Of a DNA stretch of 64,000 nucleotides, positions 35,001-42,623 are shown one piece after another. A program made the translations under genes and the position numbers. The notes beneath the pieces are model-generated. The model worked only from the letters and a program-made list of their open reading frames with translations, was not told the origin of the DNA and made no database searches. Position 1 is the first letter of the stretch; every line of letters starts with the position of its first letter. The stretch comes from Streptomyces viridochromogenes. GTDB lineage: Bacteria; Actinomycetota; Actinomycetes; Streptomycetales; Streptomycetaceae. The stretch spans positions 1 to 64,000 of the forward strand of contig NZ_LGUR01000206.1 of assembly GCF_001270495.1 (NCBI RefSeq), given 5' to 3'.

Positions 35001-35398
35001 CCTCCAACGGCAAGCTCGACCGCCGGGCCGTACAGGAGCTGTGGCAGGTGGCGGAGGCCGAACAGCACCGGGCGCCCGGAACCGCCCTGGAGACGGTCGT
35101 GGCCCGCGTCTGGCAGGACGTCCTCGGCGTCGACCGCGTCGGCCTCGACGACGGCTTCTTCGCCCTCGGCGGGGACTCGGTGCTCGCCACCGTGATCGTC
35201 GGCCGGCTGCGGGAGGCGCTGGACACCTCGGAAGTGTCCGTACGCGCCCTGTTCGCGACGCTCACGGCCGGCGGCATGGCCAAGCGGCTCGCCGCCGAGG
35301 AGCAGACGGCCGGGCGGCTGGAACAGGTCGCCTCGATCCACCTGGAGATCGAGGACATGTCGGCGGACGAGGTCGACTCCGCACTGCGGGACGTCTAG
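32045..35398 (+). CDS. NRPS D: ArCP-Cy(N-truncated)-A(Cys-like)-PCP, starter protein
   Basis: This 1117-residue initiation protein starts at GTG 32045 behind CGGAGGAACC. An aryl carrier domain has WGLDSITLM (Ser about 37). The heterocyclisation domain has DMLAADALS (about 191), VVFTS and SQGPQVLLDAQ, so the Thr and Asp linked to ring closure in other Cy domains are present. However, the first 45 or so residues, including motif Cy1, are missing: the Pro/Ala linker runs straight into RLDAAVRALAARHGMLRA. The A pocket D-L-Y-N-L-G-L-I-H-K resembles cysteine codes, predicting a hydroxyphenyl-thiazoline. PCP has LGGDS (about 1042). The tail MSADEVDSAL looks like a docking segment. Confidence 0.9.
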   Translation: MTQHPPTADELLRSVTDTFGSEEPPSDDDSLITWGLDSITLMKIAGGWRRRGIPISFAELAKEPTLRAWRELLQAHVPATARPAERTPAASPAPPAPARLDAAVRALAARHGMLRACFTDDGRQRILPDLTRPATVVHDLRTLDARTAAARLEDLRHSSSHARLDIAAGEVFAVQLSLLPDGGSRLHVDVDMLAADALSYRVLLSDLGKLYEDPGTPLPSIRTSYPEYLAERADVRRLSRDQAQRWWQRRIPELPSAPELPLVPEAERTDPTRVTRRHHWLPPEEKRRLTARAHQHGLTPAMAVATAFSEVLAAWSGQPRFLLNVPMFDRRGSHPDVDLLVGDFTSSVLLDVDLTEAGSFTEHARRLQDRMHTDAAHSDYSGVEVLRDLSRLRGEQVLAPVVFTSALNLGELFDAGVRQSFGKPVWIISQGPQVLLDAQVTEVDGGLLVNWDVREDAFPAGMVDAMFAAFHGLVTRLGTDDTVWERPLPALLPAGQSAVRAKVNSTEAPRNHRLLHQGFFERAAGRPEAPALLWTAEGALSYGELADRALRTAAALVERGVRPGDTVAVSLPKGPDQITAVLGVLAAGAAYVPIGVEQPPARRDRIRATAGFRVALTDGRPVEGIGLDALPVAEAVRTAPLAEPVPVAEEQAAYVLFTSGSTGEPKGVEVPHRAAMNTIDDLNDRFTLGTSDRCLALSALDFDLSVYDVFGLLSAGGAVVLVDEDDRREAGQWADLVRTHAVTILNCVPPLLDMLLLATGPGELGGLRAVLLGGDWVGTDLPGRLAERAPDCRFTGLGGTTETAIHSTVCEVTGTQVPAHWRSVPYGTPLRNVRCRVVDAHGRDCPDWVPGELWIGGDGVALGYRADPSRTAEKFTEADGLRWYRTGDLARYWPDGTLEFLGRRDHQVKLRGFRIELGEVESALAGHPAVRRAVAGLTRGQGVQLAAAVAADAGTAEDELRDWARSVLPPHMVPARITVAEELPLTSNGKLDRRAVQELWQVAEAEQHRAPGTALETVVARVWQDVLGVDRVGLDDGFFALGGDSVLATVIVGRLREALDTSEVSVRALFATLTAGGMAKRLAAEEQTAGRLEQVASIHLEIEDMSADEVDSALRDV

Positions 35399-35412
35399 GA
35401 ACGGGAGAAGGA

Positions 35413-35442
35413 GGGGCGGGGTGCCCGAAGGCGCCCCGCCCC
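35413..35442. terminator. Bidirectional hairpin terminator after the NRPS operon
   Basis: GGGGCGGGGTGCC pairs with GGCGCCCCGCCCC (one G-T pair) around a CGAA loop. It lies between the convergent NRPS D and binding-protein genes. Confidence 0.8.
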
Positions 35443-35463
35443 CCCCTGCGCCCCCCTCGGGCG

Positions 35464-36480
35464 TCAGTCGAGCTTCTTGAAGCCGGCCTCCAGGTTGTCC
35501 AGCGCCCACGGGATGCCGAGCGCGGACGGGCTGCGGAGCTGGCTGATGGTGGCGACGTCGGTCACGACGTACCGGTCGTCCTTCACCGCGGACATGTTCT
35601 TCACCAGGTCACTGGACTCGAACGCCTTCTTCAGGTCCGGCGTGGTGAAGGCGATGACGACCAGATCGGCGTCGAGCTTGTCGAGCTGCTCGAAGGACAG
35701 CTCGCCGGTCGGGCTGCCGTTGACCGTCTTGATGTTCTTCACCGACGAGGTCAGGCCCATCCCGACCTGGCTCATCAGCTTGGCGGCGAAGTCGTCCTCG
35801 GAGGCGATGGTGAAGATCTTGGCCGGGGTGTTGCCGATGGACAGGCTGTAGGTCCTGCCCTGGAGCTTCGGGTGCTTCTCCTTCACCGCGGCGATGCTGT
35901 CCTCGGTCTCCTTGATGACCTGCTCGCCCCGCTCCTCCTTGCCGACGGCCTTGGCGACCACCTGCACGTGCTCCTGCCAGCTCTGCTGCCCCCAGGCCGT
36001 CTCGTAGCCGATGGTCGGCGCCACCGCGGCGAGCTTCTTGTAGTCCTTGTCCAGGGTGAAGTCGGAGGTGGCGAGGATCAGATCGGGCTGGAGGGACGCG
36101 ACCTTCTCGTAGTCGACGGCCGTCAGCGTGTCGAGCAGCTCGGTCTTCTTGGTGTCGATCCTGTCCTTCAGCCAGGGGTAGACGCCGTCCTTGCTGAGGG
36201 CGTCCTTGGAGACGGCGACCGGCGTGACACCGAGGGCGTACAGCGCGTCGATGTCGTCGGTGCCGCCGTTGCCGATCACCACGATCCGCTCGGGCGCCTT
36301 GTCGATCTTCGTGGTGCCGAACTTGTGCTTGACGGACACCGGGAAGGCGGACGAGGAGTCCGCCTTCGCGTCGCCGGAGGCGTCGGAGGAGGTGTTCGAG
36401 TCGTCCTTGACGGAGCCGCAGGCTGCCAGGGCGGCTGCCAGGGTGACGGTGAGAAGGGTGCTGCGAAGCTTTCTCGACAT
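35464..36480 (-). CDS. Ferric-siderophore-binding lipoprotein (FepB/FhuD class)
   Basis: This 338-residue protein has a lipoprotein signal with lipobox LAAC (Cys21), a Ser/Asp-rich linker, and a periplasmic-binding fold of the iron-siderophore class (PERIVVIGNGGTDDIDALYALG, LQPDLILATSDF). It would capture the ferric siderophore and feed the two FecCD permeases encoded at 8191-10349. It is a single-gene unit on the minus strand with its own iron box at 36495. No strong ribosome binding site is visible before the ATG. Confidence 0.92.
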   Translation of the reverse strand: MSRKLRSTLLTVTLAAALAACGSVKDDSNTSSDASGDAKADSSSAFPVSVKHKFGTTKIDKAPERIVVIGNGGTDDIDALYALGVTPVAVSKDALSKDGVYPWLKDRIDTKKTELLDTLTAVDYEKVASLQPDLILATSDFTLDKDYKKLAAVAPTIGYETAWGQQSWQEHVQVVAKAVGKEERGEQVIKETEDSIAAVKEKHPKLQGRTYSLSIGNTPAKIFTIASEDDFAAKLMSQVGMGLTSSVKNIKTVNGSPTGELSFEQLDKLDADLVVIAFTTPDLKKAFESSDLVKNMSAVKDDRYVVTDVATISQLRSPSALGIPWALDNLEAGFKKLD

Positions 36481-36494
36481 GCGCGTCAGTAAAG

Positions 36495-36513
36495 CAAGGT
36501 AAGCCTTGCCTTA
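36495..36513. promoter_or_regulatory. Iron box 4, upstream of the binding lipoprotein
   Basis: CAAGGTAAGCCTTGCCTTA is a diverged iron box with the central AAGCCTT intact, 15 bases upstream of the lipoprotein start. It shares its outer bases (CAAGG/CCTTA) with the box at 37550 rather than with the canonical boxes. Confidence 0.78.
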
Positions 36514-36566
36514 GCAACGCGTTTCGGACAACTTCTTTGTTTTGGGCGGTAGTTGACCTTGCTCGA

Positions 36567-37520
36567 TCACGGGTGAGCGGTGAGATAGCCCCCCATCGTG
36601 CGGAAATAGTCGGTCGCCGCGTACTCCGTGCCGTCGTCGGTGCGCAGTCGCCGGATGAGCAGCCCCGGGTGGCGGCCGCTGTGCGCGTCCGCGCCGGCCA
36701 CGATGACCACGCCGTCGCCCTCGGGGATGAAGACGCGGCCCGGAGTTCCGCCGTAGCGGCCCTCGGAGACGGCGGCCGAGACGATCCTGATCCGCTGCCC
36801 GCGATGGAACGTGTAGGCGTTGGGATACGGGTCCGACTGGGCCCGCACCAGGCGCTCCAGGCGCTCCGCGGGCCAGCTCCAGTCGATGCGGCTGTCCTCC
36901 GGGGACCGCTTGTGGAAGAAGCTCGCGCGGCTGCGGTCCTGGGGCTGCCACCGGGTGGCGGCCCGGCCGGACTCGATGAGGTCGAGCGACTCGCGCACGA
37001 TGGGTGCGATCAGGTCGACCGTACGGTGGAACAGGTCCGTCGCGGTGTCGGTCGGTCCGACCAGCACCGAGCGCTGGACCAGGATGTCCCCGGCGTCCAG
37101 CTCGGCGTTCATGCGGTGCGCGGTGACGCCGACCCGCTCCTCGCCGTTGATGAGCGCCCAGATGATGGGGGAGAAGCCGGCGTACGTCGGCAGCAGCGAG
37201 TCGTGGACGTTGAGCGTGCCGTGCGGGGGCAGGTCGAAGATCTCCGGCGGCAGCCAGGTGCGCCAGTTGTTGGCCACGAGGATGTCGGGCCTGGCCTCGC
37301 GCACCGCGTCGAGCAGTTCGGGGTCGTCGGGTCGGTTGCGCAGGAGGACGGGGACGTCGTTCTTCTCGGCCAGCTCGGCGACGGAGTCGCCCCAGATCTT
37401 CTCGTAGGCGTGGTCGCTCTTCGGGTGGGTGACCACGAGGACGACCTCGTGATCGGAGTCCAGCAGGGCCTGGAGTGTGCGGTGACCCCAGGTCTGGTAG
37501 CCGAACATGGCGACGCGCAT
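36567..37520 (-). CDS. Formyltransferase for hydroxyornithine (Fmt-like)
   Basis: This 317-residue N10-formyltetrahydrofolate-dependent formyltransferase has the Asn-x-His of NVHDSLLP and the Asp of AELDAGDI that form the catalytic triad in the methionyl-tRNA formyltransferase family. Paired with the divergent N-monooxygenase, it probably formylates N5-hydroxyornithine to make a hydroxamate, as CchA does for coelichelin. Start 37520 (MRVAMFGYQTWG) was chosen over 37547 because AAGGGGAG lies 7-13 bases upstream. The iron box at 37550 covers the divergent promoters. Confidence 0.88.
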   Translation of the reverse strand: MRVAMFGYQTWGHRTLQALLDSDHEVVLVVTHPKSDHAYEKIWGDSVAELAEKNDVPVLLRNRPDDPELLDAVREARPDILVANNWRTWLPPEIFDLPPHGTLNVHDSLLPTYAGFSPIIWALINGEERVGVTAHRMNAELDAGDILVQRSVLVGPTDTATDLFHRTVDLIAPIVRESLDLIESGRAATRWQPQDRSRASFFHKRSPEDSRIDWSWPAERLERLVRAQSDPYPNAYTFHRGQRIRIVSAAVSEGRYGGTPGRVFIPEGDGVVIVAGADAHSGRHPGLLIRRLRTDDGTEYAATDYFRTMGGYLTAHP

Positions 37521-37549
37521 GCGGTTCTCCCCTTCGGCGGGCTCCATTG

Positions 37550-37568
37550 CAAGGTAAGGCTAACCTTA
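37550..37568. promoter_or_regulatory. Iron box 5, shared by formyltransferase and monooxygenase
   Basis: CAAGGTAAGGCTAACCTTA matches the iron-box consensus at 15 of 19 positions, with the core AAGGCTAACC intact. It lies between the two divergent tailoring genes. Confidence 0.82.
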
Positions 37569-37604
37569 TCTAACATGTGGCTGCCTGAGGGAGGCGATGC
37601 CACG

Positions 37605-38930
37605 GTGAAGTCACCGCTCACGGGATCGGACACCACCTACGACGTCCTCGGAATCGGCTTCGGGCCGTCAAATCTCGCCCTGGCCATAGCGATTGACGAA
37701 CACAACGCGAAGCTTCCGGCGGACCGTCGGATCAACGCCCTTTTCCTGGAGCGCCAGTCGGGTTTCGGCTGGCACCGGGGCATGCTCATCGACGACGCCA
37801 CGATGCAGGTGTCGTTTCTCAAGGACCTTGTCACGCTGCGCGATCCGGCCAGCGACTTCAGCTTCCTGTGCTTCCTGCGGGAACGCGGCCGGCTGATCGA
37901 CTTCCTGAACCAGAAGACCCTCTTCCCGCTCCGCGTGGAGTTCCACGAGTACTTCGAGTGGGCCGCCGAACGGGTACGGCATCTCGTGGCGTACGACCAC
38001 GTCGTGACCGCCGTCGACCCCGTGCGCGACGACACGGGCACGGTGACGCACTTCGACGTGGTCTGCCGTGACCCGGAGCGTCCAGGCCGCACCGTCACCC
38101 GCCGGGCCCGCGACATCAGCGTGGCGGTCGGCCTGGAACCCCATGTGCCGCCCGGTGTGGAACTCTCCGAACGCGTCTGGCACAACAGCCAGTTACTGCC
38201 CCGCGTGACCCAACTCGCCACCGCCGGAGAGCCGGTGCGCCGCGCGGTCGTCCTCGGTGCCGGGCAGAGCGCCGCGGAGACCGTCGACTATCTGCACCGC
38301 TCGTTCCCCGAGGCCGAGGTCTGCGCGGTGTTCGCCAAGTACGGCTACACCCCGGCCGACGACAGCCCGTTCGCCAACCGCATCTTCGACCCGGAGGCGG
38401 TGGACGTGTACTTCGGTGCGCCGTCCGAGGTCAAACAGTCCCTGTTCGACTACCACCGCTCCACCAACTACTCCGTGGTCGACATGGAGTTGATCGAGGC
38501 CCTGTACGCCCAGGCGTACCGGGAGAAGGTCACCGGCCGGGAGCGACTGCGCTTCCTCAACGTCTCCCGCATCCGCGATGTCAGGCAACGCGGCGACGGC
38601 GCGCTCGACGTGTCGGTGGAGTTCCTGCCGACCGGGGAGCGGCAGACCCTCCAGGCCGATGTGCTCGTCCACGCCACCGGCTACCGTCCCCGTGACCTCT
38701 CCGCCCTGCTCGGCGAGGCGGCGAAGGTCTGTCTCCGGGACGACGGGGACGAGATCCGGGTCTCCCGTGACCACCGCGTGGAGACCGCGAACGACGTCAC
38801 CGCGGGGATCTACCTCCAGGGCGGCACCGAGCACACCCACGGACTCACCTCGACCCTGCTGTCCACCACCGCGATCCGGGCGGGGGAGATCCACCGCTCC
38901 CTGCTGGCCCGCCACGCGGCGTCCGTCTGA
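37605..38930 (+). CDS. L-ornithine N5-monooxygenase (SidA/PvdA/CchB type)
   Basis: This 441-residue flavin enzyme hydroxylates the side-chain amine of ornithine with NADPH and oxygen. The FAD site is GIGFGPSNLALAIA near the start, the NADPH site is VVLGAGQSAAET, and the C-terminal ATGYRP and THGLTSTLLS motifs are intact. GTG 37605 is preferred because GAGGGAGG lies 10 bases upstream; ATG 37575 would give ten more residues but has no ribosome binding site. Codon 197 (38193-38195) is a rare TTA. It supplies hydroxyornithine to NRPS C. Confidence 0.94.
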   Translation: MKSPLTGSDTTYDVLGIGFGPSNLALAIAIDEHNAKLPADRRINALFLERQSGFGWHRGMLIDDATMQVSFLKDLVTLRDPASDFSFLCFLRERGRLIDFLNQKTLFPLRVEFHEYFEWAAERVRHLVAYDHVVTAVDPVRDDTGTVTHFDVVCRDPERPGRTVTRRARDISVAVGLEPHVPPGVELSERVWHNSQLLPRVTQLATAGEPVRRAVVLGAGQSAAETVDYLHRSFPEAEVCAVFAKYGYTPADDSPFANRIFDPEAVDVYFGAPSEVKQSLFDYHRSTNYSVVDMELIEALYAQAYREKVTGRERLRFLNVSRIRDVRQRGDGALDVSVEFLPTGERQTLQADVLVHATGYRPRDLSALLGEAAKVCLRDDGDEIRVSRDHRVETANDVTAGIYLQGGTEHTHGLTSTLLSTTAIRAGEIHRSLLARHAASV

Positions 38931-38984
38931 GCGGGTCGGGTCGAGCGGGTCCGGCCGAGCGCGTCCGGCCGAGTGGGTCAGACC
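38929..38984. repeat. Four tandem 14-base repeats across two convergent stop codons
   Basis: Units GAGCGGGTCGGGTC, GAGCGGGTCCGGCC, GAGCGCGTCCGGCC and GAGTGGGTCAGACC run head to tail. They cover the last two bases of the monooxygenase stop and the stop of the isochorismatase-like gene. Confidence 0.8.
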
Positions 38985-39625
38985 GCTTCGGCCGCGGGCA
39001 CGGCGGGGTCGAACACCGTCACCACGTCATCGGTGGACGTCACCGCCCCGCACGTGTCCGCGATCCACTCGAGCGCGAACTCATGGCTCCCGGCCGACGC
39101 GTCGGCGACGGCGTCCGCGACGACGAAGGGCTCCAGGTCCTGCACCCAGGCGTCGGCCGCGGTCATCAGCACACCGACCCGGGCGAACAGGCCCGCTATC
39201 ACGACCTGATCCCGCTTCAGGTCACGTAACCGGCCGCCCAGCCGGGTCCGGGCGAACGCGCTGTGCTTCCGGGCGGTGAGCACGGCGTCCCCGGTGCGCG
39301 GTTCGACCTGCTCGGCGAAGGCGTCGCCGTCCCGGTCGGCCGGCGGGCCGGACTGCCGCACGTACCGGGCGGGTCCGCGTTCCCCGGCGGGCACGGAGTG
39401 GATGACGGGCACGCCCGCGGTATGGGCGGCGCTCACCAACCGGCTTGCGTTCGCGAGGAGTTGGGGGACCGGGGCGCCTTCCTGATCCAGTACGCGCACG
39501 AACCGCCTCTGCAGGTTGAGCACCACGAGCGCCGCCCGGCTCGGGTCGAGGGTCCACCCCGTGGTGTCGTCGGGCAGCATGGCGGGGGTCGGCATCACGT
39601 ACGGGAAGATCGAGCCAGGCGTCAT
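38978..39625 (-). CDS. Isochorismatase homologue with degenerate active site
   Basis: This 215-residue protein aligns along its length with the isochorismatase domain of EntB and with PhzD (for example IAGLFARVGVLMTAADAW and PFVVADAVADAS). The catalytic residues are changed: the Asp of IHDMQ is Asn37 (LNLQ), the Lys of KWRYSAF is Ala118 (ARKHSAF), and YAHIG is FARVG. It is therefore probably not an isochorismatase, which fits a salicylate pathway that needs none. It keeps a strong iron box. Start 39625 has GAAGGG upstream; 39664 would add 13 residues but lies inside a repeat fragment. It has no carrier domain. A binding or structural role is a guess. Confidence 0.82.
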   Translation of the reverse strand: MTPGSIFPYVMPTPAMLPDDTTGWTLDPSRAALVVLNLQRRFVRVLDQEGAPVPQLLANASRLVSAAHTAGVPVIHSVPAGERGPARYVRQSGPPADRDGDAFAEQVEPRTGDAVLTARKHSAFARTRLGGRLRDLKRDQVVIAGLFARVGVLMTAADAWVQDLEPFVVADAVADASAGSHEFALEWIADTCGAVTSTDDVVTVFDPAVPAAEAV

Positions 39626-39662
39626 CTCGGGTTGCCCTTCGGTGAGTCGGGGCTGCATCGAC

Positions 39663-39679
39663 ATGCGGCTCCGCCGCGT
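39663..39679. repeat. 17-base fragment of the repeat seen in NRPS B
   Basis: ATGCGGCTCCGCCGCGT is identical to 21324-21340 in NRPS B. It forms a small GCGGC/GCCGC hairpin in the leader of the isochorismatase-like gene, between iron box and start. Confidence 0.75.
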
Positions 39680-39685
39680 CCCTGT

Positions 39686-39704
39686 TTAGGTTAGCCTCAC
39701 CTAA
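39686..39704. promoter_or_regulatory. Iron box 6, upstream of the isochorismatase-like gene
   Basis: TTAGGTTAGCCTCACCTAA is identical to iron box 3 at 15635. On the minus strand it lies 60 bases before the preferred start. Confidence 0.93.
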
Positions 39705-39721
39705 GTTCGATGTCTTGTCGA

Positions 39722-39749
39722 TGACCGGTGAACCGGTGAACTCCGGTCA
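39722..39749. terminator. Weak inverted repeat after the GH15 gene
   Basis: TGACCGG (39722-39728) and CCGGTCA (39743-39749) pair around a 14-base loop that contains a tandem ACCGGTGA duplication. It touches the GH15 stop codon and could end its transcript. Confidence 0.4.
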
Positions 39750-41582
39750 CCCCAGGGCGCGGTCCAGGTTGAAGGCCGCACTGATGAGGGCGAGATGTGT
39801 GAACGCCTGAGGGAAGTTGCCCTGTTGCTCGCCGGTGTGACTGATCTCCTCGGCGTACAGGCCCAGATGGTTGGCGTACGTCAGCATCTTCTCGAAGGCC
39901 AGCCGCGCCTCGTCGACCCGCCCCGCGCGGACCATGGCCTCGACGTACCAGAACGAGCAGATGGAGAACGTGCCCTCGTCCCCGCGCAGTCCGTCGGGGC
40001 TCTCCTGCGGGTCGTAGCGGTAGACCAGCGAGTCGGACACCAGGTCCTGGGTGAGGGCGTCCAGCGTGGACAGCCACTTGGGGTCGGTCGGCGCGATGAA
40101 CTTCGTCAGCGGCATCATCAGCACGGCCGCGTCCAGTACGTCGCCGTCCTCGTGCTGGACGAAGGCCTGACGCCGCTCGGACCAGCCCCGGCTCATGATC
40201 CGCCGGTAGATCGTGTCCCGGCACGCCTGCCAGCGCGGCAGATCGGCGGGCAGCCCGCGCCGGTTGGCCATGCGGATGCCCCGCTCGATCGCCACCCAGC
40301 ACATAAGCCGCGAGTACAGGAAGTTCTTGCGTCCGCCGCGGGTCTCCCAGACGCCCTCGTCGGGCTGGTCCCAGTGCTCGCACACCCAGTCCACCAGCGC
40401 GCACACGTCGTCCCACTGGTCGCTGGAGATCGGCCGCGCCCACTTGTCGTAGAGGTAGATCGAGTCGACCAGCGCGCCGTAGATGTCCAGCTGGAGCTGA
40501 TGGGCGGCGGCGTTTCCGACGCGCACCGGGGCGGAGCCGCGGTGTCCCTCCAGATGGTCGAGTTCGCGCTCGGGCAGGTCGGCGCGGCCGTCGATGCCGT
40601 ACATGATCTGCAGTGGTCCGGTGGGGCTGCCGTCGCCCCGGCTGACGTGCTCGGTCAGGAAGTTCATGAACGCCTCGGCCTCACCCGTGAAGCCCAGCCG
40701 CAGCATCGCGTACACACAGAAGGCGGCGTCGCGCACCCACACATAGCGGTAGTCCCAGTTGCGTTCGCCGCCGAGCTGCTCGGGCAGGCTCGTCGTCGGC
40801 GCGGCCACGATCGCGCCGGTGGGCGCGTAGGTCAGCAGCTTCAGGGTGAGGGCGGAGCGGTGCACCATCTCCCGCCAGCGGCCCCGGTACTTGGAGGCGG
40901 ACAGCCACTGCCGCCAGTACGCCACCGTGCTGTTGAACTGTTCCTCGGCCTCGGTCCGCGCGCACCGGCGCAGGGTGACGTCTGCGCCGAGCTGGTCCAG
41001 CGCGAACACCGCCGACTCGCCCTGGGCGAGCTTGAAGTCGGCGCACACGTCCGGCCCGTCGACCTCCAGCGGCATGGTCGAGGTCAGCCCCAGCGACAGC
41101 TTCTCCGACTCGAACACCGCGACGTCGCCCACCATGCGGACGGTGTGCGGCCGGGTGCCGTAGTCGAAGCGCGGCGCGACCCGCGTACGGAACGGGATCG
41201 ACCCGCGGACGCACACCACACGCCGGATCAGCCGGTGCCGTTCGGAATCGGCCGAGCTGCCGTCCACCGGCATGAAGTCCTGCACCTCGCCGACGCCGTC
41301 CTCGGTGAAGAACCTGGTGATCAGGACGTTCGTGTCGGGAAAGTAGAACTGCTTGGTCCTGGCCGGCACCGCCGCCGCCAGCTCGAAGCACCCGCCCCGC
41401 TCCGTGTCCAGGATGGCCGCGAAGACGCTCGGGGCGTCGAAGGCCGGGCAGCAGTACCAGTCGATCGTGCCGTCCGTCCCCACCAGGGCCACACTGCGCA
41501 GATCGCCGATCAGCCCGTGCTCGGCGATGGGCAGATAGCGCGACGCCGTGAGGGCGTCCGTCGCGCTGGGGGTAGTGCTCAT
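39747..41582 (-). CDS. Glycoside hydrolase family 15 protein (glucoamylase or trehalase-like)
   Basis: This 611-residue cytoplasmic-looking enzyme has no signal peptide. The N-terminal beta domain (YLPIAEHGLIGD, GTIDWYCCPAFD) and the (alpha/alpha)6 barrel with LGGERNWDYRYVWVRDAAF are those of GH15. The probable acid and base glutamates lie in DEGVWETR and LYAEEISHTGEQQGNFPQAFTHL. The family includes glucoamylases and actinobacterial trehalases, and the substrate cannot be decided from sequence alone. The start has GGGAGGCTGCG upstream. It follows the DeoR gene on the same strand after about 100 bases. Confidence 0.9.
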   Translation of the reverse strand: MSTTPSATDALTASRYLPIAEHGLIGDLRSVALVGTDGTIDWYCCPAFDAPSVFAAILDTERGGCFELAAAVPARTKQFYFPDTNVLITRFFTEDGVGEVQDFMPVDGSSADSERHRLIRRVVCVRGSIPFRTRVAPRFDYGTRPHTVRMVGDVAVFESEKLSLGLTSTMPLEVDGPDVCADFKLAQGESAVFALDQLGADVTLRRCARTEAEEQFNSTVAYWRQWLSASKYRGRWREMVHRSALTLKLLTYAPTGAIVAAPTTSLPEQLGGERNWDYRYVWVRDAAFCVYAMLRLGFTGEAEAFMNFLTEHVSRGDGSPTGPLQIMYGIDGRADLPERELDHLEGHRGSAPVRVGNAAAHQLQLDIYGALVDSIYLYDKWARPISSDQWDDVCALVDWVCEHWDQPDEGVWETRGGRKNFLYSRLMCWVAIERGIRMANRRGLPADLPRWQACRDTIYRRIMSRGWSERRQAFVQHEDGDVLDAAVLMMPLTKFIAPTDPKWLSTLDALTQDLVSDSLVYRYDPQESPDGLRGDEGTFSICSFWYVEAMVRAGRVDEARLAFEKMLTYANHLGLYAEEISHTGEQQGNFPQAFTHLALISAAFNLDRALG

Positions 41583-41690
41583 CGCAGCCTCCCTGGCCCG
41601 TCGTCGCCCTGGCCCGCCGTGCGCCTCGCTCCCAGCGTAGGTGGAATCGGGCGGGCGAGTGCCGGGATCAGGGTCACGGACCGTGCGGGC

Positions 41691-42470
41691 TCAGACCGCG
41701 ATGACCCGCAGACCCGCCTCCTCGAAGGACCGTACGGTGTCGGTGTCGGCCGCCGTGTCCGTGACCAGGGTGTCCACCGTGTCGGCCGCGCAGATCCGGG
41801 CGAACGCCCGCTGCCCCAGCTTGCTGGAGTCGGCGGCCACGACCACCCGCTCGGCGCGCTCGCACAGCAGCCGGTTGATCGCCGCCTCCGCCTCGTCGTG
41901 CGCGGCGGCACCGTGGGTGACGTCGAAGGCGACGACGCCGAGGACCGCCACGTCGATCGTGATCTGGGACAGCACCCCGTCCGCGAGCGGCCCGATCAGC
42001 TCGTACGACTGCGGGCGCGCGACCCCGCCGGTGACCACGATCTTGAACTGCGGGCGGACGGCCAGCTCATTGGCGATGTTGAGCGCGTTGGTGACGACGG
42101 TCAGCGCGGGCGTCCCGGACGTCAGATCGCCGCGCGTCGCCAGGGCGCGCGCCACCTCGGTGGTCGTCGTCCCGCCGGTCAGCCCGACCGCCTCCCCGGG
42201 CGCGATGAGGCCGGCCACCGCCTTGGCGATGCGCTGCTTCTCAGAGGCGTGCCGGGCCGTCTTGTAGCGCAGTGGCAGTTCGTACGACACCCCGTGCACG
42301 ACCGCGCCGCCCCGCGTGCGGACGAGCATCTGCTGCTCGGCGAGCTGGTCGAAGTCGCGACGGATCGTGGCGGCCGAGACCTCCAGCTCGGCGGCCGCCT
42401 CCTCGACGTCCAGCCGGCCCCGCTCCACGAGCAGCTCCAGAAGCGCCTTCCAACGGGCGTCGCGCGACAT
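41691..42470 (-). CDS. DeoR-family sugar regulator
   Basis: This 259-residue repressor has an N-terminal winged helix (EVSAATIRRDFDQL) and a C-terminal DeoR sensor domain (GLTGGTTTTEVARAL, VVAADSSKLG) that in this family binds phosphorylated sugars. Start 42470 (MSRDARWK) has GGAGGG just upstream; the open frame extends to 42572 but without support. It is divergent from the SIS isomerase and aldolase genes, which it probably controls. Confidence 0.9.
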   Translation of the reverse strand: MSRDARWKALLELLVERGRLDVEEAAAELEVSAATIRRDFDQLAEQQMLVRTRGGAVVHGVSYELPLRYKTARHASEKQRIAKAVAGLIAPGEAVGLTGGTTTTEVARALATRGDLTSGTPALTVVTNALNIANELAVRPQFKIVVTGGVARPQSYELIGPLADGVLSQITIDVAVLGVVAFDVTHGAAAHDEAEAAINRLLCERAERVVVAADSSKLGQRAFARICAADTVDTLVTDTAADTDTVRSFEEAGLRVIAV

Positions 42471-42538
42471 CCGCCCTCCATTCCTCGACCATTCCCCGAT
42501 CTCCGGCGACCTTAGCGCACCCTTCTCACCCGCAATGC

Positions 42539-42568
42539 TTGATTCTGCTCGAAAACTAGCGATATCTT
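42539..42568 (+). promoter_or_regulatory. Candidate promoter of the SIS/aldolase operon
   Basis: TTGATT (42539-42544) and TATCTT (42563-42568) are spaced by 18 bases in an AT-richer island between the divergent DeoR and SIS genes. The spacer CTCGAAAACTAGCG resembles the A/T tracts bound by DeoR proteins. Confidence 0.4.
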
Positions 42569-42623
42569 GCAAGAATAATCACGAGCATCCGTGATGCTCA
42601 TCGGGAGCCCGAAGGGTGGCGGC

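Noticed and set aside
37575..37604. ATG 37575 as the monooxygenase start
   Set aside because: It has no ribosome binding site and lies 7 bases after the iron box, whereas GTG 37605 has GAGGGAGG at good spacing. A leaderless start cannot be excluded.
38929..38984. Tandem repeats as a CRISPR array
   Set aside because: Units are 14 bases with no spacers and no cas genes nearby; the same holds for the array at 59076.
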